Positions 1 through 8,767 of a DNA stretch of 64,000 nucleotides are shown piece after piece. The translations under genes were made by a program, and so were the position numbers. Below the pieces are notes generated by a model that searched no databases, was not told the DNA's origin, and saw nothing but the letters and a program-made list of their open reading frames with translations. The DNA is from Sphingomonadales bacterium. Its GTDB lineage: Bacteria > Pseudomonadota > Alphaproteobacteria > Sphingomonadales > Sphingomonadaceae. The stretch spans positions 62,001 through 126,000 of the forward strand of contig JANYGX010000017.1 in the NCBI GenBank assembly GCA_025362295.1. Reading direction: 5' to 3'. How positions within the stretch are numbered: the stretch's first letter is position 1; the number at the start of each line of letters is the position of its first letter.

Positions 1-827
1 TAATATGCCAAACCTTGAGGCATTGATGACACACCAGCTGTTGTGCGGCATGTGGGCTTATACATCTGTACGTAAAAATTTAGAAAACTTTTATAAGCCG
101 GCATTACTTTTTCGGTAACAGCAGTCTGGGCTGCCTTTTTCAACTGCGACCACTCCGTATCACTTATTGCTATTGTTTTTTTATCGAATGGTTGCATAAA
201 TACTGACTTGGAAATATCAGATACAATATTGGCCGAAATTGTTTTTTCAAAACCCAGCATGGATGGGCAAAATTGTGTAACATTCGCAGCGAGAGCTGCA
301 CGCGTTGTGGCAATACCTTCTGCATTAAAGCGAGGCACGTCGTTAAGACGTGCAACATAACTGTCATAATCTGCTTTATTGTAAAACGGTAGTTGCTGTG
401 GCAGTCCACTTAAAAAGCTATGCCAGCCATATCGGTTGGTAAACAACATCAGCCGCTCAGGAAAAGCATTACCATCAATTAGGTCTTGTAGTTCACGGCG
501 TAATATTTCCCAATTGATACGGTCTGCATTTGTAAGAGCAAGCGGATCGATTGCGTTTGCACGCCTCAGAAACAGTGCTGCTGAATTTGCGTTGCGATCC
601 ATACTAGCAATAGACTGCTCACCCAGGGTCGTATCGTAGCGGTGATCACCCAAGGTGGTTGCCAGAACAGGATTAGTTTTTAGTGTCCATTCCCAATGGT
701 CATTAAGCAGAGTTTTAAATGTCTCAGTTGTTTGAGCGACAACGCAAAACGGGTAGAATATAAAAAATGTGGCAAGTATTTTTTTTAACAAGATACTTAT
801 AAGCCTGAAATTTGAAACTGAATTCAT
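1..827 (-). CDS. DUF885 family exported protein, N-terminal part (runs off window)
   Basis: An uninterrupted reading frame runs from an ATG at 825-827 on the minus strand to the window edge (275 codons), so the C-terminal part lies outside. The first ~31 residues form a signal peptide (Lys-rich start, hydrophobic FFIFYPFCVVA, cleavage near AQT). The mature start, WEWTLKTNPVLATTLGDHRYD, and the later FLSGLPQQLPFYNKADYD region match the DUF885 family, whose members are periplasmic or lipoprotein helical proteins with a peptidase-like HExxH-type centre in the C-terminal half. That centre is not visible here, so catalysis cannot be judged. The gene diverges from the mutase gene that follows. Family assignment is fairly secure; function is unknown. 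Confidence 0.75.
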   Translation of the reverse strand, partial: MNSVSNFRLISILLKKILATFFIFYPFCVVAQTTETFKTLLNDHWEWTLKTNPVLATTLGDHRYDTTLGEQSIASMDRNANSAALFLRRANAIDPLALTNADRINWEILRRELQDLIDGNAFPERLMLFTNRYGWHSFLSGLPQQLPFYNKADYDSYVARLNDVPRFNAEGIATTRAALAANVTQFCPSMLGFEKTISANIVSDISKSVFMQPFDKKTIAISDTEWSQLKKAAQTAVTEKVMPAYKSFLNFYVQMYKPTCRTTAGVSSMPQGLAY

Positions 828-865
828 ACGGTTTCTAGTCCTACACTATTATATTAATGGTTATA

Positions 866-894
866 TTGACTGTCTTGTTATCATGTTTGATACA
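866..894 (+). promoter_or_regulatory. candidate sigma-70 promoter of the mutase gene
   Basis: TTGACT (866-871), a 17-base spacer and GATACA (889-894) lie 26 bases before the mutase ATG in an A/T-rich divergent gap. Spacing is ideal and the -35 is 5 of 6; the -10 is 4 of 6. This is seen by eye only. Confidence 0.4.
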
Positions 895-919
895 CGATGT
901 GAAATAGGAGATAAAGCTT

Positions 920-3049
920 ATGGTTGATAGAATGACCACGGAATGGCAGGCACTCGCTCAAAAAGAGCTTGGAAACTTGAAACTGTCAGATCTGACCTGG
1001 CCGACACCAGAAGGCATTGAAGTTAAACCGCTTTATACGGCTGACGATATCAGGGACATCCGTGCTGAAATGCCAGGCTTTGTGCCTTATACCAGAGGCG
1101 TTCGTGCAACAATGTACGCTAATCGCCCGTGGACAATTCGCCAGTATGCAGGGTTTTCCACAGCGGAGGACTCGAATGCATTTTATAAACGTAATCTTGC
1201 AGCTGGCCAGATGGGGCTTAGTGTTGCCTTTGATCTTGCAACTCACAGAGGATATGACAGCGATCATGAACGCGTCGCGGGTGATGTTGGTAAGGCAGGT
1301 GTCGCGATCGACTCAGTTGAAGATATGAAAATTCTATTTCAGGACATTCCACTTGATAAAATGTCAATCAGTATGACCATGAACGGCGCTGTTATTCCCT
1401 GCTTGGCGTTTTATATTGTAGCCGCTGAAGAACAAGGCGTTTCTTCAGATCAGCTATCAGGCACTATTCAAAATGATATTTTAAAAGAATTCATGGTGCG
1501 CAACACGTATATTTACCCACCCTCACAATCAATGCGGATTGTTGCTGATATAATCGAATACACGTCTAAATATATGCCAAAATTTAACAGCATTTCCATT
1601 TCAGGCTATCACATGCAGGAGGCTGGAGCGACACAATTACAGGAATTAGCCTTCACGCTTGCAGATGGCATGGAATATGTTCGAGCTGCCATGGCGCGCG
1701 GACTTGATGTCGATGCTTTTGCTGGTCGATTGAGTTTTTTCTTTGCTATTGGAATGAATTTTTTCATGGAAGTTGCCAAACTTCGAGCCGCACGTCAATT
1801 ATGGGCACGCATAATGACAAATTTTGGTGCCAAGAAGGCCTCTTCATTAATGTTGCGTACACATTGCCAAACCTCCGGTGTTTCATTGACTGAGAAAGAT
1901 CCTTACAATAACATAGTGCGCACAACACTTGAGGCGCTAGCAGCAACACTGGGAGGCACACAATCGTTGCATACCAATGCATTTGATGAGGCAATTGCAC
2001 TACCAACGGATACATCGGCACGTATTGCACGCAACACACAGCTTATCATTGCAGAGGAAAGTAATATCACTCGGGTAGTCGATCCACTTGGTGGCTCATA
2101 TTATGTTGAAAGCCTGACACAATCGCTCGTTGATAAAGCATGGGAGATGATAACAGAAATTGAGGCGGCTGGAGGCATGACAAAAGCTGTAGACCTTGGC
2201 TTGCCTAAACTCGAAATTGAGGCTGCGGCCACAGCTAAACAGGCGCGCGTAGATCGCTTGGAAGAGGTTGTTATCGGTGTGAATAAATATCGACTGGAGA
2301 CAGAAGCGCCAATAGATATTCTGGAAATTGATAACGTAAAAGTACGGGAAGGACAAATTGCGAGATTACATAGTATTAAACGTCATAGAAATGCGCATGA
2401 CGTATCAGCATGTTTGGAAGCCATCCGGCGCGGTGGCAAGGGGAACGATAATATGCTTGATCTGGCAGTGTTCGCAGCGCGTGCCCGCTGTTCGCTGGGC
2501 GAAATTTCAAGCGCTATGGAAGATGTGTTTGGAAGGCATGTGGCAGATGTAAAAACCGTACAGGGCGTATATGCTAAAAATTACGAAGGCGATGATCGGT
2601 TTGACCAAATTAAGAAAGATGTTTTGGCGTTTGAAAAGCGAGTTGGCAAAAAGCCAACAGTATTGATAGTTAAAATGGGTCAGGATGGACATGATCGTGG
2701 AGCAAAAGTCGTCGGCACGGCATTTGCTGATATGGGGTTTGATGCCGAAGTTGGTCCACTGTTTCAAAGCCCGAAGGAAGCGGTTGATATGGCTATAATA
2801 AAGAAAGTGCACGCTATTGGTATTTCGTCCTTGGCCGCAGGCCATAAAACACTCGTGCCAGCGCTTATCGAAGAACTTAAATCGAGAGGGCAAAATGAAA
2901 TAATGATATTTGTAGGAGGTGTTATACCACTACAGGATTATGATTTTTTGTATCAGTCTGGTGTGAGTTCCATTTTTGGGCCAGGCAGCAATTTGATAGA
3001 TTGTGCCGGCGAAATTCTTGGCCAACTTGGCCAGAAATTACGTCGATAG
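920..3049 (+). CDS. scpA: methylmalonyl-CoA mutase (homodimeric type)
   Basis: Adenosylcobalamin-dependent isomerase interconverting (R)-methylmalonyl-CoA and succinyl-CoA, the last step of propionyl-CoA catabolism. At 709 residues it has the full length of the catalytic chain. The N-terminal TIM-barrel starts with PLYTADDI and [20 protein letters not shown]. The C-terminal B12 domain carries the cobalt-binding D-x-H-x-x-G motif (D589, H591, G594) followed by the G-G-V-I-P nucleotide-loop region. An AGGAG at 906-910 supports the ATG at 920; an in-frame ATG at 932 is the alternative. No small subunit or MeaB chaperone gene lies in the window. It may serve branched-chain amino acid breakdown together with the isovaleryl-CoA dehydrogenase at 16.7 kb, although leucine itself does not yield propionyl-CoA. 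Confidence 0.95.
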   Translation: MVDRMTTEWQALAQKELGNLKLSDLTWPTPEGIEVKPLYTADDIRDIRAEMPGFVPYTRGVRATMYANRPWTIRQYAGFSTAEDSNAFYKRNLAAGQMGLSVAFDLATHRGYDSDHERVAGDVGKAGVAIDSVEDMKILFQDIPLDKMSISMTMNGAVIPCLAFYIVAAEEQGVSSDQLSGTIQNDILKEFMVRNTYIYPPSQSMRIVADIIEYTSKYMPKFNSISISGYHMQEAGATQLQELAFTLADGMEYVRAAMARGLDVDAFAGRLSFFFAIGMNFFMEVAKLRAARQLWARIMTNFGAKKASSLMLRTHCQTSGVSLTEKDPYNNIVRTTLEALAATLGGTQSLHTNAFDEAIALPTDTSARIARNTQLIIAEESNITRVVDPLGGSYYVESLTQSLVDKAWEMITEIEAAGGMTKAVDLGLPKLEIEAAATAKQARVDRLEEVVIGVNKYRLETEAPIDILEIDNVKVREGQIARLHSIKRHRNAHDVSACLEAIRRGGKGNDNMLDLAVFAARARCSLGEISSAMEDVFGRHVADVKTVQGVYAKNYEGDDRFDQIKKDVLAFEKRVGKKPTVLIVKMGQDGHDRGAKVVGTAFADMGFDAEVGPLFQSPKEAVDMAIIKKVHAIGISSLAAGHKTLVPALIEELKSRGQNEIMIFVGGVIPLQDYDFLYQSGVSSIFGPGSNLIDCAGEILGQLGQKLRR

Positions 3050-3066
3050 TATAATGCTAAAATTAT

Positions 3067-4449
3067 TCATGCAGCAAGAGTATGAATATTCCTAAGCTTT
3101 GACAATAGCATATTGACGTTCATTCCGGAATTCCACTCAACCAAAGACTGTTCAATATGAACTGGCACAGTGTCACTACGGCCAGGCATTGTGAACATTG
3201 TATGGTGTAAAATAGATTTCAAGCGCGACATGGCGTAATGTGCCTGGGCATGATCGCTTTCTGGAAATGCAATCATATACTTTGATCCACTCAATCTTGC
3301 CACCATATCTTCACCACGCACGCAGCGGGAAATTATTTGGGCTGTTTGGCGAAGAATCGCATCTCCTGCAACATATCCGAAGCGTTCATTAATTATGTTT
3401 AGATTCATAAATGAACATTGACCCACTGAAAGTGCACGGTTGGCAAAAGACATTTCTTTAATTAACAGGCATACGTGATCAAGTCCAAAACCGTGAGAAT
3501 ACAATCCTGTCAATCCATCTCTCACAAAATTTTCATTTACATTATGGCATTCTTCAGAAAGCTGACGCCTTAAAACTTCATGGCGCAATAATGCCCTCAC
3601 ACGCGATTCAAGTTCATCTATACATGGACTGCCAAAAACAACATCATTCAGCCCCGCATTAAAAGCTCTTTCAAGATCATAACTGTTTTCAGTATCAAGC
3701 TGCATAATTACAGGATGGTTGTAAAGGCGCGATGAATTGCGCAATTCTGCAGCAAATGACAGAGCAGTATCAGTATTTTCTGATGCCAGCATAATCGATA
3801 TATCAATATCTCTTGTGAATAATAGTGCATGCGCTGACTGCACATTATCACAATAATGAACATCGGAGAATTTACGTAATTGATTGTAGATTATTGATTG
3901 ATAACGTTTGCTAGTATCTATGTCTATCAATAAAATGCTTGGCTCAGTGCACTTGCCTTTAATATTATCATGTACAAAATTTAGTTGAGTATCTTCAGGA
4001 TCAGCTACAATCATGAATTTTTGCATAGTACTTAAGCGATTATTCAGCTCGCGTTTCATCAAGGCAAGACGGCTTAATCCTGATAACCTCGAAATTAATT
4101 GTCCAATGTAAATAGGTTCATGTACGACGTCGTCAAAACCCATATGAATAAGATCATCTTGTTCATTTGCAGAAATTTCGTCACAAAGTGCCACTAGCAG
4201 GCAAGCCGCCGATTTTGTAACAGCTAATAATTCTGCTCGAACAGCTTGTCCAGCTTTGCCAACCAACAGTGGCCAATCACCTCGAACAATAATTGCATCT
4301 GTATATTTTTCTACTAGAAGCTCTTCGGCCAAAGATTTTTGATTATTGACTACAGCCACATCGCAGCCGCGCTGTTTTAATTGATCAGCAATTGATATGC
4401 GATACTCATTCAAAGTATCCCACACTATAAATCGTCCCAGTTTGAGCAT
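3067..4449 (-). CDS. PleD/PopA-like protein: two receiver-like domains plus degenerate GGDEF with intact I-site
   Basis: 460 residues in PleD order: receiver-like domain (~5-125), second receiver-like domain (~170-290), GGDEF-fold domain (~300-460). Both receivers seem to lack the phospho-acceptor Asp: the first has Arg in the DAIIVRGDWP stretch, the second has DISIMLAS. The diguanylate cyclase signature is replaced by SGSKY (387-391), so cyclase activity is unlikely. Five residues upstream, RGED (378-381) keeps the RxxD spacing of the inhibitory c-di-GMP site, as in PleD. This combination is known from Caulobacter PopA, which binds c-di-GMP through its I-site and helps deliver CtrA to ClpXP. 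Homology to PopA specifically is inferred. The gene lies next to a phosphodiesterase gene on the same strand, 92 bases downstream of it. Confidence 0.75.
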   Translation of the reverse strand: MLKLGRFIVWDTLNEYRISIADQLKQRGCDVAVVNNQKSLAEELLVEKYTDAIIVRGDWPLLVGKAGQAVRAELLAVTKSAACLLVALCDEISANEQDDLIHMGFDDVVHEPIYIGQLISRLSGLSRLALMKRELNNRLSTMQKFMIVADPEDTQLNFVHDNIKGKCTEPSILLIDIDTSKRYQSIIYNQLRKFSDVHYCDNVQSAHALLFTRDIDISIMLASENTDTALSFAAELRNSSRLYNHPVIMQLDTENSYDLERAFNAGLNDVVFGSPCIDELESRVRALLRHEVLRRQLSEECHNVNENFVRDGLTGLYSHGFGLDHVCLLIKEMSFANRALSVGQCSFMNLNIINERFGYVAGDAILRQTAQIISRCVRGEDMVARLSGSKYMIAFPESDHAQAHYAMSRLKSILHHTMFTMPGRSDTVPVHIEQSLVEWNSGMNVNMLLSKLRNIHTLAA

Positions 4450-4541
4450 ATTTTTATTCTGTTTTATTAAACCAAAATAATTGTATAGCCATGCAAAGTT
4501 AATAATCTTCGTTTAAATTGCTCACATTCAAGAGATTTATT

Positions 4542-6356
4542 CTAGGCATATTGACGGTTGAGCGCTGTTTTTTTGCTGATCATCCATTTATTTATAAACT
4601 CAGCGACCTGATCTCCTGGCATGGGCTCTGCACATAAATAGCCTTGCCAAGCCGTACACCCCTCACGCGAAAGCAAGTGCAGTTGCTGTTCTGTCTCAAC
4701 ACCCTCAGCGATAACAGACATACCAAGCGTGCGCGCCATTTCAATGATTGAGCGCACCATGGCTCTGTCACTGCGATGATTTGCTAAACCTTTAATAAAG
4801 CCTTGATCAATCTTAAGATAATCAAACGGTAACGATTTAAGGTAAGCATAGGATGCATGCCCTGTACCAAAATCATCAATGGCAACCCGCACACCAATTG
4901 CTTTTAACCGCTTTATTGTAACGATGGCATTTTGAACATCGTCGATGATAGCACTTTCTGTTATTTCAAGAGTGAGGTGATGTGGATCAAAGTCACACTC
5001 ACTCAAGGTAGCCTGAACAATATGTTCAAAATCGTTAAACTTAAGTTGAACAGCTGCAACATTGACGGCCAGCCGAAAACTATTACCCTTAATTTGCGGC
5101 CATTGTTTCGCCTCACGCAAAGCACGCTTGAGAATTTCAGTGCCGAGCACTGTCATAATTTCGGCTTTTTCAGCGACCATCAGTAATGTATCAGGACTTA
5201 TTGGCCCTAAACTTTGATGGTTCCAGCGCACCAAAGCTTCCATACCAATGATATTATTATCAGCCATCTGAACTTGTGGTTGATAGGCAAGGGATAATGT
5301 TTCAGTTGTAATTGCAATACGAAGATCTCTCTCTAACTCGGCCTGCGCATCGACTATTGGTACCAGATCAGACTGATAAACCACAAAACTGTTTGGAGCC
5401 TGTGTCTGTGCGGCAGAAAGTGCGTGTGTGGCTTGCCGGATAAGGGTATCAGCATTGCAAATATCGGTATCATTCATGGCTAGGCCGATGCGGCAGGCAA
5501 CGTGAATGACATTACCATCAACAACAAAGGGTCGCTCAAAAAGATTTGCAATCTGTTGGGCATTAAAAACAGCATCCTTAAGCTGCAGCGGTGGTTCAAG
5601 CAGAATGCCAAACTCAGCACCACCAAAACGTGCCAAACGACGTCGATTAAATAGACCTGATCCATTACTCATTGACGTCATCAGCCGTATCAATCGTTTC
5701 GATACGGCTAGTAAAAGTCCGTTTGCCACACGCCTTCCGTAAGCTGTATTAACACGGTCAAAACGACTGAGACTGACCAATATCAATACTTGGGCAGCTA
5801 CAGAAAAATCCTGTTCAGAGCTCGCGCTAATAAAGCCATTATTAAGCCACTCCCTCATTGTCTCTTCGGTGGCAAGCCCAGTTAACGGATCATCGTTCGG
5901 GCGCACGTCCTGAACCGAGATTGGTGTTGCATTTTCTACCAAGCGCACACAATTTCGTAAAATGAATCGAATGGTTTCAGAGAGTTCAATATCTTCAAAC
6001 GGCGCAACCAAAAAATGTGTAGCACCGGCTTGATACAAACTTTCAAGTGCATCAACATTGCTGCGTTGCAATAAAACCAAGAGCGCACCTTGACGTTTAT
6101 TAATCACTTCGGCAGCTTGCAATACTGCTGACAACCCTTGCGGCAAGGCGCCTCTGCAATCAATTATGAGGGTGGATATAGACGAATTTACCAATGTTTC
6201 TTGTAAGTTTTCAAAACTAATGACGTATGGGTCATACCCAAATTGCCTTACCTGCAAGGCTAGCAATTCCCCATGGCGAGGAGAGCACAAGAATATACCT
6301 GGTAATGTTGAGAATGTATTCAATATAATGACACGCCTACTACCGATACCCTTCAT
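4542..6356 (-). CDS. GGDEF-EAL protein, probable c-di-GMP phosphodiesterase
   Basis: 604 residues: an N-terminal receiver-like domain without a clear phospho-site (~10-140), a GGDEF domain (~155-330) and an EAL domain (~340-590). The cyclase signature reads GGAEF (245-249), with Ala for the catalytic Asp/Glu, so synthesis of c-di-GMP is unlikely. The EAL domain looks complete: E373 of EAL, N432, E464, the DDFGTG loop (494-499), K515 and E551 in AEGVE. Hence a phosphodiesterase hydrolysing c-di-GMP, perhaps with the GGDEF part as a GTP sensor, as known for similar two-domain enzymes. It probably forms a transcription unit with the PopA-like gene downstream. It may be controlled from the 6357-6598 gap, which holds a CtrA-type motif. 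Confidence 0.9.
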   Translation of the reverse strand: MKGIGSRRVIILNTFSTLPGIFLCSPRHGELLALQVRQFGYDPYVISFENLQETLVNSSISTLIIDCRGALPQGLSAVLQAAEVINKRQGALLVLLQRSNVDALESLYQAGATHFLVAPFEDIELSETIRFILRNCVRLVENATPISVQDVRPNDDPLTGLATEETMREWLNNGFISASSEQDFSVAAQVLILVSLSRFDRVNTAYGRRVANGLLLAVSKRLIRLMTSMSNGSGLFNRRRLARFGGAEFGILLEPPLQLKDAVFNAQQIANLFERPFVVDGNVIHVACRIGLAMNDTDICNADTLIRQATHALSAAQTQAPNSFVVYQSDLVPIVDAQAELERDLRIAITTETLSLAYQPQVQMADNNIIGMEALVRWNHQSLGPISPDTLLMVAEKAEIMTVLGTEILKRALREAKQWPQIKGNSFRLAVNVAAVQLKFNDFEHIVQATLSECDFDPHHLTLEITESAIIDDVQNAIVTIKRLKAIGVRVAIDDFGTGHASYAYLKSLPFDYLKIDQGFIKGLANHRSDRAMVRSIIEMARTLGMSVIAEGVETEQQLHLLSREGCTAWQGYLCAEPMPGDQVAEFINKWMISKKTALNRQYA

Positions 6357-6460
6357 AATCTGTTATTATATATGTTTATCATAAACGCATAATACCAAAG
6401 CCTCAATAGCTATACATTAACCTACTATTTTCCTCCATTAACGATTTATATCGCATAATT

Positions 6461-6476
6461 TTAATACACTGTTAAA
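6461..6476 (+). promoter_or_regulatory. candidate CtrA-type box
   Basis: TTAA-N7-TTAA (TTAATACACTGTTAAA) lies in the divergent gap between the EAL gene and the FlgC-like gene. The last base is A rather than the consensus C. The gap (6357-6598) is A/T-rich, so a chance match is quite possible. Confidence 0.35.
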
Positions 6477-6598
6477 TTTGATGGGGCATTCTTTAAATGT
6501 TAGTCAGTGCCATAAAATGAGTGCTGTCAACACCACAAGGAAACAATACATACGCATTAAAGCTGAGTATGCCGATAAATGCGGAAGGATGGCGGATA

Positions 6599-6922
6599 AT
6601 GATGTCTACGTATGCGATGGCAGTAAATGGCCTCAATAATGCTGCCGATCGCTTTACCAGAGCGGCCAGTCAACAGGTGGTCAATTCATTAGCGACGAGT
6701 TCTTCATTTGCTGGTTCCCAGGGATACCAACAGCCAATTTCTTCATCACCGGCGAATTTGGCAATAACAAGCTTTCCACCACAAGGCACACCACTTTATA
6801 CACCTTCGTACGCTGAAGATATTTTAACATTGAGGCAGGCCACTGCTGCGTACAAAGCAAATATTGAAGTTTTTAAGGGTATTGACGAAACTGCAAATAC
6901 TGCACTTAAATTACTGCGTTAA
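6599..6922 (+). CDS. small flagellar rod/hook-like protein (FlgC C-terminal-like)
   Basis: About 107 residues from the ATG at 6599 (or 6602), chosen because GGAAGGA at 6583-6589 is well placed. A longer frame from 6521 has no ribosome site. The N-terminus (YAMAVNGLNNAADRFTRAAS) resembles the heptad-rich start of axial flagellar proteins. The C-terminus (LTLRQATAAYKANIEVFKG, then a Leu-rich tail) resembles the C-terminal coiled coil of FlgC/FlgE-type proteins. The middle is Ser/Pro-rich and disordered-looking. No flagellar cluster lies beside it, though the chemotaxis operon is 2 kb away. It could be an orphan rod-like component or a relic. Recognition rests on the terminal helices only. Confidence 0.6.
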   Translation: MMSTYAMAVNGLNNAADRFTRAASQQVVNSLATSSSFAGSQGYQQPISSSPANLAITSFPPQGTPLYTPSYAEDILTLRQATAAYKANIEVFKGIDETANTALKLLR

Positions 6923-6936
6923 AAAAGATTGCTCAA

Positions 6937-7218
6937 TTAATGTATTTGCATGCTAATGCGCAAATGACTAAGATCATCAGGTGTTATGGCATCATATGTT
7001 GCCACTTGAACGGAACATAGATGGCCTGTGTTGCAGCCCTTCCAATGATTGAGATAGCCGCATAAAACTGGAAAATACGGTGCTTGATCAAGATCCTGCC
7101 ATAGCAATGTCCTACAAAGCCCCGGTATTAATAAACTTTCAACTTCAATCTCAGCAGATGTCATTCGGTAGCCTAAATCCCACAAGCTCCTAGATTTTTG
7201 ATATGGCAGCAACGCCAT
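6937..7218 (-). CDS. usg: Usg family protein
   Basis: 93 residues with the Usg pattern: YRMTSAEIEVESLLIPGLC, then LLWQDLDQAPYFPVLCGYL and HWK, ending in a SVQVA strand. Usg is a small conserved alphaproteobacterial protein, often named as associated with trpF, but its function is not established. Start ATG at 7216-7218 is preceded on its strand by AAAGGAG with an eight-base spacer. It is convergent with the FlgC-like gene, with 14 bases between the stops, and divergent from the LysE gene. No tryptophan genes are nearby, so the usual trp association is not seen here. Confidence 0.85.
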   Translation of the reverse strand: MALLPYQKSRSLWDLGYRMTSAEIEVESLLIPGLCRTLLWQDLDQAPYFPVLCGYLNHWKGCNTGHLCSVQVATYDAITPDDLSHLRISMQIH

Positions 7219-7327
7219 AAATCATGCTCCTTTTCCAAACCCTTACTGGTAATTCATTTCAATTGTTGCTTATAAAGTTATATGGTTAAGCTTTAATTGA
7301 AAACACAGAGAAAACGGCACAATATTT

Positions 7328-7966
7328 TTGTTATTATTTGCAAACTGGTATTTGCCCGTAGGCATATTGATTGGTCTGTTTTCCGCAGCCCCTATCGGGC
7401 CTGTGAACGTGCTTGTTATTCAGCGTGTGCTGCAACGCGGCATAGCCTCAGCATTGGTGCTGGGGCTAGGCGCCGCTGCCGGAGATGCCTTTTTTGCTGG
7501 TGTTTCAGCTTTAGGATTAGGGTTTGTTAAAACTTTGCTTAATACCAATCAACATGTGCTGCGATATGCAGGTGGTATTTTCATGATTGGTTTTGGCGCT
7601 CTATTATGGCGAAAAATACCTGATAGCATAGACTCGAAGAAACCATTACCGCAAGCAAAACATATGGCCGTTGCCATATTCATTATGACGCTAACAAACC
7701 CGGCAACCATACTATGGTTTATAACGGCTTTTGCCATGTTCCGCTTTAAGTTGATAGGGAACTCAACGCCAGACGCTATCACTAATAGCAGTCTGCTCGT
7801 GCTGGGTGTTTTCATAGGCTCTATGGTATGGTGGTTTGGCTTATCAAGCATTATTGTTCACTGGCGCGCTAAGTTTTCAGACCGCCATCTGGTGATTATG
7901 AATCATTTTGCAGCTGGTATTTTAATAGTTATGGGTATGATTGCGATAATTACGACCAATGTTTAA
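7328..7966 (+). CDS. LysE/RhtB family exporter
   Basis: 212-residue inner-membrane protein with about six hydrophobic segments and the family start GLFSAAPIGPVNVLVIQRVL, which matches the PGP(N)-type first helix of LysE-family amino acid exporters. A second family region is LTNPATILWFITAFAMF, near residue 120. The only start after the upstream stop (7298-7300) that keeps the first helix whole is TTG at 7328. This is an unusual start with only a weak purine-rich leader. The substrate cannot be told. The gene ends inside the CtrA-type motif upstream of chpT. Confidence 0.85.
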   Translation: MLLFANWYLPVGILIGLFSAAPIGPVNVLVIQRVLQRGIASALVLGLGAAAGDAFFAGVSALGLGFVKTLLNTNQHVLRYAGGIFMIGFGALLWRKIPDSIDSKKPLPQAKHMAVAIFIMTLTNPATILWFITAFAMFRFKLIGNSTPDAITNSSLLVLGVFIGSMVWWFGLSSIIVHWRAKFSDRHLVIMNHFAAGILIVMGMIAIITTNV

Positions 7967-7978
7967 TTAAAAATTAAC
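7963..7978 (+). promoter_or_regulatory. candidate CtrA box upstream of chpT
   Basis: TTAATTAAAAATTAAC matches TTAA-N7-TTAAC exactly. It overlaps the LysE stop codon and sits 24 bases before the chpT ATG. CtrA binding and feedback on its own phosphorelay gene are inferred; base composition makes chance matches possible. Confidence 0.4.
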
Positions 7979-8001
7979 TTTAAAACGACCATTAAGAGTT
8001 T

Positions 8002-8652
8002 ATGATTATGAAAAGGCTTGATATGTTAGATATTGATTTTGCCAGTTTATTATGTTCAAGATTATGCCACGATCTTGTAAGCCCTGTCGGTGCATTAACC
8101 AATGGTGTTGAGCTTTTAAGCGATGAAACCGATGCCTCCATGCGCGAGCAATGCATGCAACTGCTTGCAGATAGTGCAAGGCAAACGGCAAATAAGTTAA
8201 AGTTTTTTCGACTTGCATTTGGAGCTGCTGGACGTTTCAACAGTCTTGTTGATATGCGAGAAATTCAATCAGCTATAGAAGGCATTTTTTCACCAGACAA
8301 AGTCAAGATTGATTGGCAAGTCAACGTGTCATCAATGCCCAAAGCAGAAATCAAAATTTTTATGAATATGGCACTTTTGGCTGGAGAAGCTTTGCTGAGG
8401 GGCGGTATATTGGTGCTAGCAGCTGAACGTGTTGCTGATCAATCTTATGAATTACGCGTGCGAGCAGAAGGCTCGCGCACTTTACTACCAGAAGAATTGA
8501 GAAGGGCATTGACAGGCGCGATTGAGGCCAAGGATGTAGATGCACGTACAGCGCCCGCTTATTTGATTTATAAACTTTTAGGTGTGTCCGGCATAATTAA
8601 TGTTTCGCCTCCTGATCAAGCTGTAGTCGTCATAAGTGCATGTACAGCGTAA
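8002..8652 (+). CDS. chpT: ChpT-type histidine phosphotransferase
   Basis: 216 residues. The N-terminal dimerisation helix carries LCHDLVSPVGALTNGVELL with the phosphorylatable His at about residue 23, followed by a degenerate HATPase-like domain that lacks ATP-binding boxes. This is the ChpT layout. In Caulobacter, ChpT passes phosphate from CckA to CtrA and CpdR, controlling cell cycle and, in many alphaproteobacteria, motility. Start ATG at 8002, with ATG at 8008 as an alternative. It stands just upstream of the chemotaxis operon in the same direction (115-base gap) with a CtrA-type box in front, which fits a link between the CtrA relay and motility. Confidence 0.88.
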   Translation: MIMKRLDMLDIDFASLLCSRLCHDLVSPVGALTNGVELLSDETDASMREQCMQLLADSARQTANKLKFFRLAFGAAGRFNSLVDMREIQSAIEGIFSPDKVKIDWQVNVSSMPKAEIKIFMNMALLAGEALLRGGILVLAAERVADQSYELRVRAEGSRTLLPEELRRALTGAIEAKDVDARTAPAYLIYKLLGVSGIINVSPPDQAVVVISACTA

Positions 8653-8767
8653 TTTATTTATAGCTTTTTGAACATCCTTTACGAGACTTTAACCTTACAG
8701 CGTCCAAACTGAACTCAGAGCATGTAGAACATTTCTGCAAGACTATGTAACAGTTATTGAGGGTGCA

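Noticed and set aside
436-639. 67-residue plus-strand frame
   Set aside because: Antisense to the DUF885 gene, which has a signal peptide and family pattern.
920-3049. two-subunit mutase or isobutyryl-CoA mutase
   Set aside because: A single 709-residue chain contains both the barrel and the B12 domain, as in the homodimeric methylmalonyl-CoA mutase.
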